A stretch of 64,000 nucleotides of DNA from Bacteroidales bacterium (GCA_024400495.1 JAKSMR010000005.1:50874-114873), one strand, 5' to 3'; numbered from the stretch's first letter, positions 54,580 to 63,816 are shown. Translations and numbers: made by a program. Notes: generated from the sequence alone by a model not told the origin.

Positions 54580-55491
54580 ATGGAACTGCAAACCAGCATA
54601 ACGACAGCCCCTTCGCCACACAAGCTGCATCACTCCCAGCCTCTATTGCTTGTTGGTTCCTGCTTCACCGAGAGCATCGGTGCCAAGCTGAGCGACTTCG
54701 GCTTCTCCACGCTGGTCAACCCCTTCGGTATTCTCTACAATCCGCTGAGCATTGCCGAATGCCTGCGCCGTTGTCTTGCCGGCGAGGAGATCTCCGAGCA
54801 CGACCTTGTTGAGCATAACGGGCTGTGGCATTCGTGGCTTCACCACGGCAGCTTCTCCGCCGCTACGCAAGAGGACTGTCTAGCCCGATGCAACCAAGTC
54901 ATCAGAGAGGCACATGCCGCTTTGCAGCAGCCACACACCATCATCGTCACCCTCGGCACAGCCTACGCCTACTTCCTCAACGACGGCAGCCTCAGCCCTG
55001 CCCTTCCCGTAGCCAACTGCCACAAGGTCCCTGCCAGCCGATTCACCAAGAGGCTGCTATCCCTCCAAGAGATCACCACGGCCTTCGACGCTCTCGACGT
55101 CGGCAGCCACCAGCTGATCTTCACCGTGAGCCCCATACGCCATTGGGCCGACGGAGCTCATGGAAACCAGCTCAGCAAGAGCACACTCCTGCTAGCTATC
55201 GACCAGATGCGCCAAGCGCTCTATTTCCCCAGCTACGAGATTATGATGGACGAGCTGCGCGACTATCGGTTCTACGACCGCGACATGCTCCATCCCTCCC
55301 CTCTCGCCGTCGACATCATCTGGCAGAAGTTCCAGGACACCTTCCTCGAGCGAGAGACCCTTGAGCTAGGGAAGAAGCACAGCCTCCTCCACTCCATGAA
55401 AGCCCATCGTCCGCTCTTCCCCGAGAGCGAGGCCTATCAGAGACATCTGCAGAAGATTGCCGAACTCGAACACGAACTTAACACGAAATAA
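54580..55491 (+). CDS. GSCFA-domain protein
   Basis: 303 residues. LLVGSCFTESIGAKLSDFGF contains the GSCFxE motif that names the family; VNPFGILYNPLSI and FTVSPIRHWADGAHGNQLSK are also typical. The fold is SGNH-hydrolase-like, with Ser in the first motif and Asp/His near the end (MLHPSPLAVDIIW), so it may be an esterase of envelope sugars. Eight bp after dnaE and 14 bp before ddl. Confidence 0.88.
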   Translation: MELQTSITTAPSPHKLHHSQPLLLVGSCFTESIGAKLSDFGFSTLVNPFGILYNPLSIAECLRRCLAGEEISEHDLVEHNGLWHSWLHHGSFSAATQEDCLARCNQVIREAHAALQQPHTIIVTLGTAYAYFLNDGSLSPALPVANCHKVPASRFTKRLLSLQEITTAFDALDVGSHQLIFTVSPIRHWADGAHGNQLSKSTLLLAIDQMRQALYFPSYEIMMDELRDYRFYDRDMLHPSPLAVDIIWQKFQDTFLERETLELGKKHSLLHSMKAHRPLFPESEAYQRHLQKIAELEHELNTK

Positions 55492-55505
55492 TAAATCCTC
55501 ATAAC

Positions 55506-56480
55506 ATGAAAAAGAATATTGCCCTTGTAATGGGCGGTTTCAGCGGCGAACACGACATCTCCATCAACTCAGGATGTCAGGTTTATGAAGCCCTCGACAA
55601 AGAGAAATACAACGTCTACAAGATCGTCATCGACCGCGAAGGCTGGTATCAGCTTACCGACAACGGCGAACACATTGCCGTAGACAAGAACGATTTCAGC
55701 GTTAACGGCGTACGTTTCGACCTCGCCTTCGTCATCATCCATGGCAATCCCGGCGAGAACGGCGTCCTCCAAGGCTATTTCGATATGCTCGGCATCAAAT
55801 ACACCACCTGCGGGTTCTACACCTCGGCGCTCACCTTCAACAAAGGCTACTGCAACCCCGTCGTGCGCAGCTTCGACGTAGTGAACGTCGCCAAGAGCAA
55901 GCTCCTCTATGGCGACCGTCCTGTCGACGTCGACAAGCTTCTCGAGGAGCTCACCCTTCCCCTCTTCGTCAAGCCCGCCAGCGGCGGCAGCAGCGTTGCC
56001 ACCACCAAGGTCAAGACCAGAGAGCAGCTCCTTCCCGCCATCCAGGAGGCGCTGCAGGAAGACTGCCAGGTGCTCGTGGAGGAATTCATCAAAGGACGCG
56101 AGTTCGACTGCGGCGTGATGCGCACCAAGAGCGAGAAGCTCGTCTTCCCCGTAACCGAGATCATCCCCACCGGCGGACACGAGTTCTTCGATTACGAGGC
56201 AAAATACGAAGGCTTCTCCAACGAGGTCACTCCTGCCGAGGTAGAGAAAGAGGTGAGCGACCTCATCCAGGCAACCTCGTCAAAGCTCTACGACCTGCTG
56301 GACTGCAAAGGCATCGTCCGTTTCGACTTCATCTACGACACCGAGAAGAAAGAGCTCTTCTTCCTCGAGGTCAACACCATCCCCGGACAGAGCGCCGAGA
56401 GCATCGTCCCCAAGGAGGCGCGCGCTATGGGCATCACTACAGCCCAGCTCTACGAGATGGTTATCGAATCCTCGCTCTAA
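55506..56480 (+). CDS. ddl: D-alanine--D-alanine ligase
   Basis: 324 residues. Joins two D-alanines with ATP for peptidoglycan precursors. GGFSGEHDISINSG is the N-terminal signature, HGNPGENGVLQGYFDMLGI the family box, FVKPASGGSSVATTKV the ATP-grasp region, and FFLEVNTIPGQSAESIVP the Mg-binding end. A perfect terminator follows. Confidence 0.96.
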   Translation: MKKNIALVMGGFSGEHDISINSGCQVYEALDKEKYNVYKIVIDREGWYQLTDNGEHIAVDKNDFSVNGVRFDLAFVIIHGNPGENGVLQGYFDMLGIKYTTCGFYTSALTFNKGYCNPVVRSFDVVNVAKSKLLYGDRPVDVDKLLEELTLPLFVKPASGGSSVATTKVKTREQLLPAIQEALQEDCQVLVEEFIKGREFDCGVMRTKSEKLVFPVTEIIPTGGHEFFDYEAKYEGFSNEVTPAEVEKEVSDLIQATSSKLYDLLDCKGIVRFDFIYDTEKKELFFLEVNTIPGQSAESIVPKEARAMGITTAQLYEMVIESSL

Positions 56481-56525
56481 AGGAGGGTTCTCTTAAAAGC
56501 AAGAATCCAAGCTCCTGTTGTTCCA

Positions 56526-56553
56526 AGCCCCGACTCTCCTCGGGGCTTTTTGT
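56526..56553 (+). terminator. Terminator after ddl
   Basis: AGCCCCG-ACTCTCCT-CGGGGCT followed by TTTTTGTTTTC, 46 bp after the stop. Confidence 0.9.
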
Positions 56554-56656
56554 TTTCACCCTGCCGGAGCTACGCGCCAGCCGAAACTCTTTATAGTAGC
56601 GAGTCCGGAGAAGAGCCATAGCACAAAAAGGAACCCGAAGTGGATTCCTTTTCTTG

Positions 56657-56727
56657 AGGTCGCTTCCGGATTTGAACCGGAGTAGCAGGTTTTGCAGACC
56701 TGTGCCTAGCCCCTCGGCCAAACGACC
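56657..56727 (-). tRNA. tRNA-Cys (anticodon GCA)
   Basis: Minus strand: acceptor GGTCGTT with AGCGACC, discriminator T; anticodon stem CAGGT/ACCTG with loop CTGCAAA giving GCA; T-arm CCGGTTCAAATCCGG. 71 nt without an encoded CCA, unlike the tRNA-Leu genes here. Confidence 0.96.
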
Positions 56728-56761
56728 TTTTCGTGTACTTTCTTTCTCTTGAAAGCGAGTG

Positions 56762-56769
56762 CAAAAGTA
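56762..56769 (-). promoter_or_regulatory. -7 box for tRNA-Cys
   Basis: TACTTTTG on the minus strand, 34 bp upstream of the tRNA 5' end; same variant as the tRNA-Leu promoter at 13760. Confidence 0.7.
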
Positions 56770-56806
56770 CACATTTTTTTTCAATTGGCAAAATTTATTT
56801 TTTGCA

Positions 56807-57580
56807 TCAGCCGTACACTTTCACCTCAATACCCTCATTACGAATGATATCGGCATAGTGATTTAGTTCCTCTACGGGCAATTTTCTGAGTGCTTTTTCG
56901 GGTGTGGCGCGGTCGAGAGCGTACAACATTACGTATTTTGGACGAATTTTTTTCAGGTGTTCCAGGTAGGGATCGAACTCCTGAGGGATGATATTCGACA
57001 CCTTGTGACCCTCGTTCTCTCCGTCGAAGAGGAGCGTTTGGATGATGCCCTTGTTCCCGAAGCGCTGGAGCACATTGAGCAGCTCCTCCCACGAGCAGCC
57101 CATATCGTTGTTACGGTTGATGAGCATACGCATCTCCGGTGTTCCCGCGTCGAGTTTCAGCACCGGGTTGTCCATCTTCTGCACCGCCTCGAAGATCTCG
57201 GGGCGCACCAGCTGAGTGGCGTTGGTGAGGAGCGTGGTGACGGCAGAGGGATAGTACTTGTCGCGCATCTCGTGAACGAGGTCGACGATTTCGGGGAAGT
57301 GGGGATAGAGCGTAGGCTCGCCGTTGCCGGCGAAGGTGAAGGAGTCTACGACGACGCCCTGATCCTTCAGCATCTGGAGCCGCTCGTCGAGCAGCTGCCG
57401 GATCTCGGCAGGGGTGGCGTATTGCATAAGCCCCTTCTCCGAGTCCTTGTTCCAGCCACACTCGCAGTAGATGCAGTCGTAGGAGCAGTATTTGTGCTGT
57501 GTGGGCAGGAGGTTTACGCCGAGGGAGTTACCCAGACGGCGACTTTTTATTGGGCCGAATATAGTGTTTTCAAAAAGCAT
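56807..57580 (-). CDS. Radical SAM protein
   Basis: 257 residues from MLFENTIFGPIKSRRLG. The cluster motif is CSYDCIYC (C-x3-C-x2-C) and FTFAGNGEPTLYPHF is the GGE-like SAM-binding strand. The chemistry is unknown; relatives are annotated only as radical SAM proteins. A longer frame exists upstream (40 more residues, starting at 57697), but that part is encoded by a 31-33-bp direct repeat and looks like leader DNA, so I use the internal start. Confidence 0.88.
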   Translation of the reverse strand: MLFENTIFGPIKSRRLGNSLGVNLLPTQHKYCSYDCIYCECGWNKDSEKGLMQYATPAEIRQLLDERLQMLKDQGVVVDSFTFAGNGEPTLYPHFPEIVDLVHEMRDKYYPSAVTTLLTNATQLVRPEIFEAVQKMDNPVLKLDAGTPEMRMLINRNNDMGCSWEELLNVLQRFGNKGIIQTLLFDGENEGHKVSNIIPQEFDPYLEHLKKIRPKYVMLYALDRATPEKALRKLPVEELNHYADIIRNEGIEVKVYG

Positions 57581-57602
57581 TGTTGTCAGAATATTTTTTT
57601 GT

Positions 57603-57686
57603 GGCGACCTCCGGGAGCCGTTTCTTTCTTCTCGGAAACCTCCGAGGGCCGTTTCTTTTTCTTCTCGGAAATCCTCCGAGGTCGCC
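57603..57686. repeat. Tandem duplicate with inverted ends upstream of the radical SAM gene
   Basis: Two units beginning ACCTCCG at 57607 and 57638 share a CCGTTTCTTT...CTTCTCGGAA pattern. GGCGACCTC (57603-57611) and GAGGTCGCC (57678-57686) are perfect inverted ends. It may be a leader hairpin or a small repetitive element. Confidence 0.6.
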
Positions 57687-57753
57687 TTGGGGTTCATTGC
57701 CTGAGGGGCGGGAGCTGAGCCGGCAGCCGGGATGGGCTGTTGGCTGCCGATCC

Positions 57754-59307
57754 CTACAGCAGGTCTATGGAGTAGTGCAGGCCGCGGTTTTCGCGACGCG
57801 CCATAGCCTGCTTGGTGATGAGGTAGGCGCAGGCGATGAGGTTGCGCAGCTCGGTAAGCTCGGCGGTGACGACGGAGCGGTTGTAGAGGCTGTCGGTCTC
57901 GCGGAAGATGAGGTTCAGGCGGTCGAAAGCGCGCTGGAGGCGGAGGTCGCTACGCACGATGCCGACGTAGTTGGACATAATCTCCTGCAGCTCCTTCTTG
58001 GTCTGGGTGATGAGCACCATCTCCTCGTTGAAGACCATGCCTTCGGCGTTCCAGTTGGGCACGTTCTGGTTGATAGCCACCCTCTTCACGCGGTCCACGG
58101 CCTCCTGAGCGGCGTTGTGGGCGTAGACGACGGCCTCGAGGAGCGAGTTGCTGGCCAGGCGGTTGCCGCCGTGCAGGCCGGTGCAGGAGCACTCGCCAGC
58201 AGCGAAGAGGTTGTGGAGCGAGGTCTCGCCCTTCATATCCACGGCTATGCCGCCGCATTGGTAGTGGGCAGCGGGGCGGATGGGGATCATATCCTTGGTG
58301 ATGTTGATGCCTATTTCGAGGCATTTGGCGTAGATTGTGGGGAAGCCGTTGATGAGTTCCTTCTTGCCGATGCCGCGGGCGTCGAGGTAGAGGTGGTCGG
58401 CGCCGGCCATCTTCATCTCCTTGTCGATAGCGCGAGCCACGATGTCGCGAGGAGCCAGCGAGAGACGCTCGTCATACTTCTGCATAAACTCGTTGCCCTT
58501 CATATCCTTGAGGATGGCGCCGGCGCCGCGCATAGCTTCGGTGATGAGGAAGGCGGGGCGTTCGGCGGGGTTGTAGAGGCTGGTGGGGTGGAACTGAGCG
58601 AACTCCATGTCCTTCACCACGCCGCGGGCGCGATGGACCATAGCCACGCCGTCGCCGGTAGCGGTGATGGGGTTGGTGGTGGTGGTGTAGACGTTACCCA
58701 CGCCGCCGGTAGCGAGGAGGGTGACTTTGGCCAGATAGGTGTCGACCTCGTTGGTGTCGCCGTTGAGGACATAGACGCCATAGCATTCGATGTCGGGCGT
58801 GTGCTTGGTGACACGTTGGCCAAGGTGATGCTGGGTGATGAGGTCGATGGCGAACTGGTTCTCCTTGAGCTCGATGTTAGGATGGTCGTGGATAGCCTGA
58901 AGGAGGCCTCGTTCTATCTCCTCGCCGGTGTTGTCCTTGTGGTGGAGGATGCGGAAGTCGGAGTGACCGCCTTCGCGATGGAGGTCGAACTTAGAGCCGT
59001 CCTTATCGAAATTGACACCATACTTCACCAGCTCCTTGATACGTTCGGGAGCGCCGGAGATAACCATCTTCACCACCTCTTCGGTGCAGATGCCGTCGCC
59101 GGCGATGAGAGTATCCTTGATGTGAGCTTCAAAACTGTCGGAGTCGTACATCACGGCAGCAATGCCACCCTGGGCATATTTTGTTGACCCCTCGGCGGCA
59201 TCGGCTTTGGTAAGGATGCAGACCTTGCCATAGGGAGCTACTTTAAGGGCAAAACTTAGTCCGGCGATGCCGGAACCGATTACGAGAAAATCAACTTCGT
59301 GGCGCAT
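57754..59307 (-). CDS. nadB: L-aspartate oxidase
   Basis: 517 residues. FAD enzyme that converts L-aspartate to iminoaspartate, first step of de novo NAD synthesis. FAD-binding VIGSGIAGLSFAL is near residue 8; STKYAQGGIAAVMYDSDS, HREGGHSDFRILHH, the catalytic-region MEFAQFHPTSL and GLHGGNRLASNSLLEAVVYA are typical. No nadA or nadC lies in the window. Confidence 0.96.
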   Translation of the reverse strand: MRHEVDFLVIGSGIAGLSFALKVAPYGKVCILTKADAAEGSTKYAQGGIAAVMYDSDSFEAHIKDTLIAGDGICTEEVVKMVISGAPERIKELVKYGVNFDKDGSKFDLHREGGHSDFRILHHKDNTGEEIERGLLQAIHDHPNIELKENQFAIDLITQHHLGQRVTKHTPDIECYGVYVLNGDTNEVDTYLAKVTLLATGGVGNVYTTTTNPITATGDGVAMVHRARGVVKDMEFAQFHPTSLYNPAERPAFLITEAMRGAGAILKDMKGNEFMQKYDERLSLAPRDIVARAIDKEMKMAGADHLYLDARGIGKKELINGFPTIYAKCLEIGINITKDMIPIRPAAHYQCGGIAVDMKGETSLHNLFAAGECSCTGLHGGNRLASNSLLEAVVYAHNAAQEAVDRVKRVAINQNVPNWNAEGMVFNEEMVLITQTKKELQEIMSNYVGIVRSDLRLQRAFDRLNLIFRETDSLYNRSVVTAELTELRNLIACAYLITKQAMARRENRGLHYSIDLL

Positions 59308-59412
59308 GATTTTATGTTAGTGATTTTATTTTTTGTTCTATGGTGTGGTACTTTTTGTACTTTTTGCTTTCAAATTATTGCATATCTTGGCAGAAGTCAG
59401 CCAGCTGTCGTG

Positions 59413-60066
59413 CTAGTTCATGAAAACATAGCGCAGGATGTTCGACCCCATGCGGAAGGCTTTGAGGCGTGTCTCCTGGCTGTCGTTGTGGACATCCTGA
59501 TCCTCCCAGCCGTCGCCGAGGTCGCATTCCCAAGTCATGAAGCAGACCAAGCGGCCCTCGTAGATGAGGCCGTAGCCCTTGGGCGCTTTTCCGTCATGCT
59601 CGTGAATCTTTGGAAGTCCATGAGGAAAATCATATTTCTGGTGATAGATAGGATGAGAGAAAGGAAGCTCCACGAACTCCAGTTCGGGGAACACTTTCTT
59701 CATCTGAGGGACCACGAACTCTTTCAGACCGTAGTTGTCATCGATCAGGAGGAATCCGCCACCCACCAGATATTGGCGCAGGTTCTGAGCCTCCTGCGAT
59801 GAGAAGACCACGTTGCCGTGGCCCGTGAGCTCCACAAAGGGATAATTGAACAGTTCGCTGCTTCCCACTTCCACAACGGCATAGGTAGGTGCGAGGTTCA
59901 TCTGCTGGTCGGTGTTGCAGAACGCCGCCAGGTTGGTGAGGGCAGTAGGGTCGCTATACCAGTCGCCGCCCCCGCCATATTTGAGCAGGGCCAACTGGGT
60001 CTTGTTCTGTGCCACGAGCGCAGACGAGAGAGCCAGAAGGAGGAGTATAGCCAGAGTTTTTTTCAT
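59413..60066 (-). CDS. Secreted DUF4159-domain protein
   Basis: 217 residues with signal peptide MKKTLAILLLLALSSALVAQ. The mature part has LALLKYGGGGDWYSDPTALT, LRQYLVGGGFLLIDDNYGL and the Trp/Asp-rich end TWECDLGDGWEDQDVHNDSQ, matching the DUF4159 domain. It looks periplasmic; the function is unknown. DUF4159 domains are often linked to BatA/MoxR-type envelope clusters; a BatA-like gene lies 17 kb away. Confidence 0.82.
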   Translation of the reverse strand: MKKTLAILLLLALSSALVAQNKTQLALLKYGGGGDWYSDPTALTNLAAFCNTDQQMNLAPTYAVVEVGSSELFNYPFVELTGHGNVVFSSQEAQNLRQYLVGGGFLLIDDNYGLKEFVVPQMKKVFPELEFVELPFSHPIYHQKYDFPHGLPKIHEHDGKAPKGYGLIYEGRLVCFMTWECDLGDGWEDQDVHNDSQETRLKAFRMGSNILRYVFMN

Positions 60067-60071
60067 GACAA

Positions 60072-60482
60072 TTATAGCATAGTAGTGCCGGAGGCTGTCC
60101 AGCGTTTGCCCAGGAGGTCGTGGGGATGTCCTTCTACGCGCTGCATGATAGCGGAGAGGTAGTCGTCGCCGTTGAGTCCGCTGCAGGCGGCCGCATCGTC
60201 GATCAGTTCAAGCCTGTCGGCGAACATCTCCAGGGCTTTGGCGTCGGCTTCTTCGCGGGTCATGCCAGAGAGGCTGAACATCCAGTTCACCTCGTCACCA
60301 TCGCTGTTGAGGTCATAGAGCACATCGAAAGCTTCGAAATCGGAGCCGTTGCAGTTCTGGCTGGAGGTGTAGAGATTGTAGTAGAACGTGCCCTTCTGGT
60401 CGAGAATCTCGTCGGGGTCGCAGGCGGTCAGCATGGCCAGGGAGACGAATGCCAGGATGATTGACAGCAGTTTCTTTATCAT
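60072..60482 (-). CDS. Small lipoprotein of unknown function
   Basis: 136 residues. Lipobox LTAC at residues 18-21 after a hydrophobic stretch, so lipid-anchored; CDPDE follows. The mature part is acidic with Phe/Tyr patches (GTFYYNLYTSS). Adjacent to the DUF4159 gene (5 bp gap) and rsmE (17 bp), all minus strand, so probably one transcript. Confidence 0.75.
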   Translation of the reverse strand: MIKKLLSIILAFVSLAMLTACDPDEILDQKGTFYYNLYTSSQNCNGSDFEAFDVLYDLNSDGDEVNWMFSLSGMTREEADAKALEMFADRLELIDDAAACSGLNGDDYLSAIMQRVEGHPHDLLGKRWTASGTTML

Positions 60483-60499
60483 TTGTTTGGGTTGGTGTT

Positions 60500-61219
60500 T
60501 CAGTGTTGGTCCATGAGGAAGTTTGCCGCCACGGTGGCGTAGAGGGCTGCCGTTTCGGTGCGGAGGCGGCAGTTGCCGAGGGTGACGGGATGGAAGCCCG
60601 AGGAGAGGGCCTGGTCCACCTCGCGCTGCGAGAAGTCGCCTTCGGGGCCTATGAGCACGAGGGCATCGGTGGTGCCGTCGTAGGTCTGATGTAGCGGCAC
60701 TCTGATGTCGCCGTCGCAGTAGCAGATCATGCGGCAGGTATTATCCTCCGTGGCGTTCTGCTGGGCGATGAAGTCCACCATCTTTATGGGTTCGTTGATG
60801 ATGGGCTTGTAAGCCTTGAGGCTCTGTTTCATGGCGCTGATGACCTTCTTCTCAAGACGCTCAGCCTTGAGGACGTTGCGTTCGGAATGGTCGCAGATGA
60901 TGGGTGTGATTTCGTCGATGCCAATCTCCACTGCTTTCTCCACAAACCAGTCTATGCGCTCGGTGTTCTTGGTGGGAGCTACGGCGATATGGAGTCTGTG
61001 ACGGCGCTGGCCGTAGTCTTCCTGTCGTTCCACTACCTCCACACTACAGGCGCGGGCGTCGGGAGCGAGGATAGCACATCGGCACATCGTTCCTTGGCCG
61101 TCGGTGAGGTAGAGTTCCTCCCCGGCTTTCATCCTCAGCACCTTCACGGCATGCTTGGACTCTTCTTCGGGAAGGGTCACTATCGACGCCTCCAGGTCTT
61201 CGACATAAAACAGAAGCAT
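60500..61219 (-). CDS. rsmE: 16S rRNA (uracil-1498-N3)-methyltransferase
   Basis: 239 residues, SPOUT fold. N-terminal PUA-like part EEESKHAVKVLRMKAGEELY, then KNTERIDWFVEKAVEIGIDE, the knot motif LVLIGPEGDFSQREVDQAL and LGNCRLRTETAALYAT, all family signatures. On its sense strand, C8 followed by A10 lies 12-30 bp before the ATG. Confidence 0.95.
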   Translation of the reverse strand: MLLFYVEDLEASIVTLPEEESKHAVKVLRMKAGEELYLTDGQGTMCRCAILAPDARACSVEVVERQEDYGQRRHRLHIAVAPTKNTERIDWFVEKAVEIGIDEITPIICDHSERNVLKAERLEKKVISAMKQSLKAYKPIINEPIKMVDFIAQQNATEDNTCRMICYCDGDIRVPLHQTYDGTTDALVLIGPEGDFSQREVDQALSSGFHPVTLGNCRLRTETAALYATVAANFLMDQH

Positions 61220-61307
61220 GTGATTGTTTTTTTTTTGGGGGGGGTAAACTCTAAAAATCAGTTTCTAAGAATCCGTTAGAGCTTACCTTTTGGAGGGAAA
61301 GAAGAGA

Positions 61308-61340
61308 AGCAAGTTTTGGGCGCGAGGCCCAAAACTTGCT
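61308..61340 (-). terminator. Strong terminator after the S46 peptidase gene
   Basis: A 14-bp perfect stem AGCAAGTTTTGGGC / GCCCAAAACTTGCT with loop GCGAG. It lies 10 bp past the stop of the minus-strand peptidase gene, and a pyrimidine-rich TCTCTTCTTTCC follows. Confidence 0.85.
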
Positions 61341-61350
61341 GATCGGGATG

Positions 61351-63522
61351 TTATTTTACGATGGTCATCTCCTCGATGAGGTTGTGTGCGCCGGCATATT
61401 TGTCGATAACCCAGAGCATATAGCGGGTGTCGAGGCAGATGCAACGCTGGAGGTTCTCTTCGAAGTCGATGTCGCCGCTCATAGCTTCTCCGTTGCCGTC
61501 GAAGGCGAGGCCGATGAGGTTACCCTTGGCGTCGATGACGGGGCTGCCGGAGTTGCCGCCGGTGATGTCGTTGTTGGTGATGAAGCAGGTGGGCAGCTCG
61601 CCGTTCTTGTTGGCATACTGGCCGAAGTCTCTAGCCTCGTAGAGCTCTTTGAGGCGGGCGGGCACGGCGAATTCGCCGCTGGGCTGTTCTTTCTCGATGA
61701 TGCCCTTCATGGTGGTGTAGTGCTTGTAGAACACGCCGTCGCGGGGGTCGTAGGCTTTCACGTTGCCGTAGGTGAGACGGATGGTGCTGTTGGCGTCGGG
61801 GCTCATGAGCTTCTTGCCGTCGTTCATCTGGAGGATGCCGTCAACAAAGTCACGGATGCCGCGCTGGAGGTTGTCGGCGCTCTCCTGGGAGACGGCCTGA
61901 TGAACGGTCATATACTGCTCGTAGATGGCCTTACCTATCTGGAAGAGGGGATCCTTCTCTATGACCTTGGCGTCGTACTTCTTGCTGATGTACTTGTTCC
62001 ATGCGTCCTTGTTGGCGAAGATGGATTTGGCGAACATGTCGTTGACATATTTGTCGAAGTCGCCCTTGTATTTCTTCGAGGCTTCGGGGAGGAAGGCGGG
62101 GCAGTAGTCCATGTCCATGTGGCGAAGCACATATTCGAACATAGCGCTCTCGAGACGTTTCTCGGTGTTTTCGCTATAGTCTTTGTAGAAAGCCTCCATG
62201 GTGCCTTTGATGGAGGCGATGATGGCGTCGCGCTGGGTCATGTCCTGCTGCTGGAGTGCCATCATGATGGTGCGGCCGGCTTTGTAGGCCTGGAAGGGGA
62301 GTTCAGGGCCGGTGAGGAGGCCTTCGACGAGATACTGCTGTGCCTTCTGCTGGGTGGCGCGGGCGGCGTAGCCGTCGCGGATGAGGTCGAGGCTCTTGCG
62401 GTATTTGGGGTCTTTGCCCTGGGCCCAGTTCATGAAGTCGCGCTCGATGTCTTTCTTGATCTGCATGGTGTTGAGGTTCTCGAGGGCTTTGTTCTGCTCG
62501 GAGCTGTATTTCCAGTAGTTGGAGCAAGAAGCATACTTGGAGGCATATTTGATCTTGGTCTCCTGGCTGGCAGCCATCTCTTCGCGGAGGATGTTGATCT
62601 TCACGGTACGGATCTCGTGGCGGAGCTTGTTGGTGATGTTCATCACCTCTTCGAGGCCGTAGCTGGTGACGAAGTGGTTGGTGGTGCCGGGGAATCCCAT
62701 CACCATGGCGAAGTCGCCGTCGTTGAGCTCTTTGATGCTCACGGGGAGGTGATGCTTGGGCTGCAGGGGCACGTTGTCGGCGCTATACTCGGCGGGGCTG
62801 CCGTCGGGAGCGGTATAGATGCGGAACATGGAGAAGTCGCAGGTGTGGCGGGGCCAGCTCCAGTTGTCGGTGTCGCCGCCAAACTTACCCATGCTCGAAG
62901 GAGGAGCGCCAACGAGACGGACGTCTTTGTAGATGATGTGCACGAAGAGGAAGAACTGGTTGCCGTCGAACATAGGCTTGACGGTAGCGTTGTAGAGGGT
63001 GCCTTCGACAGCCTTCTTGCTGATCTCGTCGGTCTTCTCTCTGATAGCCTTGGCGCGCTCAGCCTCGGTCATGGCGTCGCTGAGGACCTCTTTGAACTGG
63101 TCGGTGACGTCCTCCACTCTGATGAGGATGGAGGCGGTGATGCCGGGGTTGGGGAGCTCCTGATCCATGCTGTAGGCCCAGAAACCGTCGCGCAGATAGT
63201 CGTGAGCCACGGTGCTGTGCTTCTGGATCTGGCCGTAGCCGCAATGGTGGTTGGTGGTCATCAGACCCTGGTCGGAGATAATCTCACCAGTGCAGAAGTG
63301 CCAGAAGGGGCTGCCGGCGTTGCCCAGACCTACGATAGCATCCTTGATGCAGTTCTGGTTGATGGAGTAGATGTCTTCGGGAGTGAGCTTGAAGCCCTGT
63401 TTCTGCATGTCGTTGTAGTTCTTTCCGATGAGGTTAAGAAGCCACATACCTTCGTCGGCACGAGAGATTGCGGGAAGGGCAATCATCAGGCCTAAGGCGA
63501 GGATAAGAGATTTGATTTTCAT
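61351..63522 (-). CDS. S46 dipeptidyl-peptidase, DPP7 type
   Basis: 723 residues with a signal peptide (about residues 1-22, ending ISRA). The chymotrypsin-like catalytic residues are in TTNHHCGYG (His), the Asp in the DNWSWPRHTCDF region or nearby, and GGNSGSPV (Ser). Eighteen residues after the catalytic Ser is Gly in AFDGNGE; in the family Gly here marks DPP7 (hydrophobic P1), while Arg marks DPP11 (acidic P1). It removes dipeptides from oligopeptides in the periplasm for amino-acid nutrition. Preceded by its own promoter and the multi-promoter array. Confidence 0.93.
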   Translation of the reverse strand: MKIKSLILALGLMIALPAISRADEGMWLLNLIGKNYNDMQKQGFKLTPEDIYSINQNCIKDAIVGLGNAGSPFWHFCTGEIISDQGLMTTNHHCGYGQIQKHSTVAHDYLRDGFWAYSMDQELPNPGITASILIRVEDVTDQFKEVLSDAMTEAERAKAIREKTDEISKKAVEGTLYNATVKPMFDGNQFFLFVHIIYKDVRLVGAPPSSMGKFGGDTDNWSWPRHTCDFSMFRIYTAPDGSPAEYSADNVPLQPKHHLPVSIKELNDGDFAMVMGFPGTTNHFVTSYGLEEVMNITNKLRHEIRTVKINILREEMAASQETKIKYASKYASCSNYWKYSSEQNKALENLNTMQIKKDIERDFMNWAQGKDPKYRKSLDLIRDGYAARATQQKAQQYLVEGLLTGPELPFQAYKAGRTIMMALQQQDMTQRDAIIASIKGTMEAFYKDYSENTEKRLESAMFEYVLRHMDMDYCPAFLPEASKKYKGDFDKYVNDMFAKSIFANKDAWNKYISKKYDAKVIEKDPLFQIGKAIYEQYMTVHQAVSQESADNLQRGIRDFVDGILQMNDGKKLMSPDANSTIRLTYGNVKAYDPRDGVFYKHYTTMKGIIEKEQPSGEFAVPARLKELYEARDFGQYANKNGELPTCFITNNDITGGNSGSPVIDAKGNLIGLAFDGNGEAMSGDIDFEENLQRCICLDTRYMLWVIDKYAGAHNLIEEMTIVK

Positions 63523-63589
63523 AGTATAGATATTAATTTTAATTATTATTCAAGCGATTACGCGCGAGCGCACCCGCACGCTTATTTTG

Positions 63590-63597
63590 CAAAGATA
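63590..63597 (-). promoter_or_regulatory. -7 box of the S46 peptidase gene
   Basis: TATCTTTG on the minus strand, 67 bp upstream of the ATG. It is followed upstream by three further promoters of the array. Confidence 0.7.
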
Positions 63598-63690
63598 CAC
63601 TTTTTATACGAACCCCGCAAAAAAAACTTTTTTTCTTCCTCGCCTCTCACCCTCTCCGTGCTGCCGGCGCCTCTCCCCTTTCCACATTTG

Positions 63691-63698
63691 CAAAGATA
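63691..63698 (-). promoter_or_regulatory. -7 box, array module 1
   Basis: TATCTTTG on the minus strand; a CTTG that may be the -33 element lies about 20 bp upstream. Points toward the S46 peptidase gene. Confidence 0.65.
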
Positions 63699-63808
63699 CG
63701 AAATTTTTCTGCCCGATGCAAGGTGTGAAACGTATTGAAAGCCTATGAAACGTATTGAAAGCTATTGACCACCACCTGCTCTCCCGTTTCTTCCTCTTTC
63801 CACATTTG

Positions 63809-63816
63809 CAAAGATA
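63809..63816 (-). promoter_or_regulatory. -7 box, array module 2
   Basis: TATCTTTG on the minus strand with CTTG upstream at the same spacing as modules 1 and 3. Confidence 0.65.

Noticed and set aside
57580-59187. A 535-codon plus-strand frame opposite nadB
   Set aside because: The same antisense codon-bias effect; nadB on the other strand has every family motif.
61336-63495. A 719-codon plus-strand frame opposite the S46 peptidase gene
   Set aside because: Mirror of the peptidase codons; the product is Val/Gly/Glu-rich with no motif, while the minus strand encodes a complete S46 enzyme.
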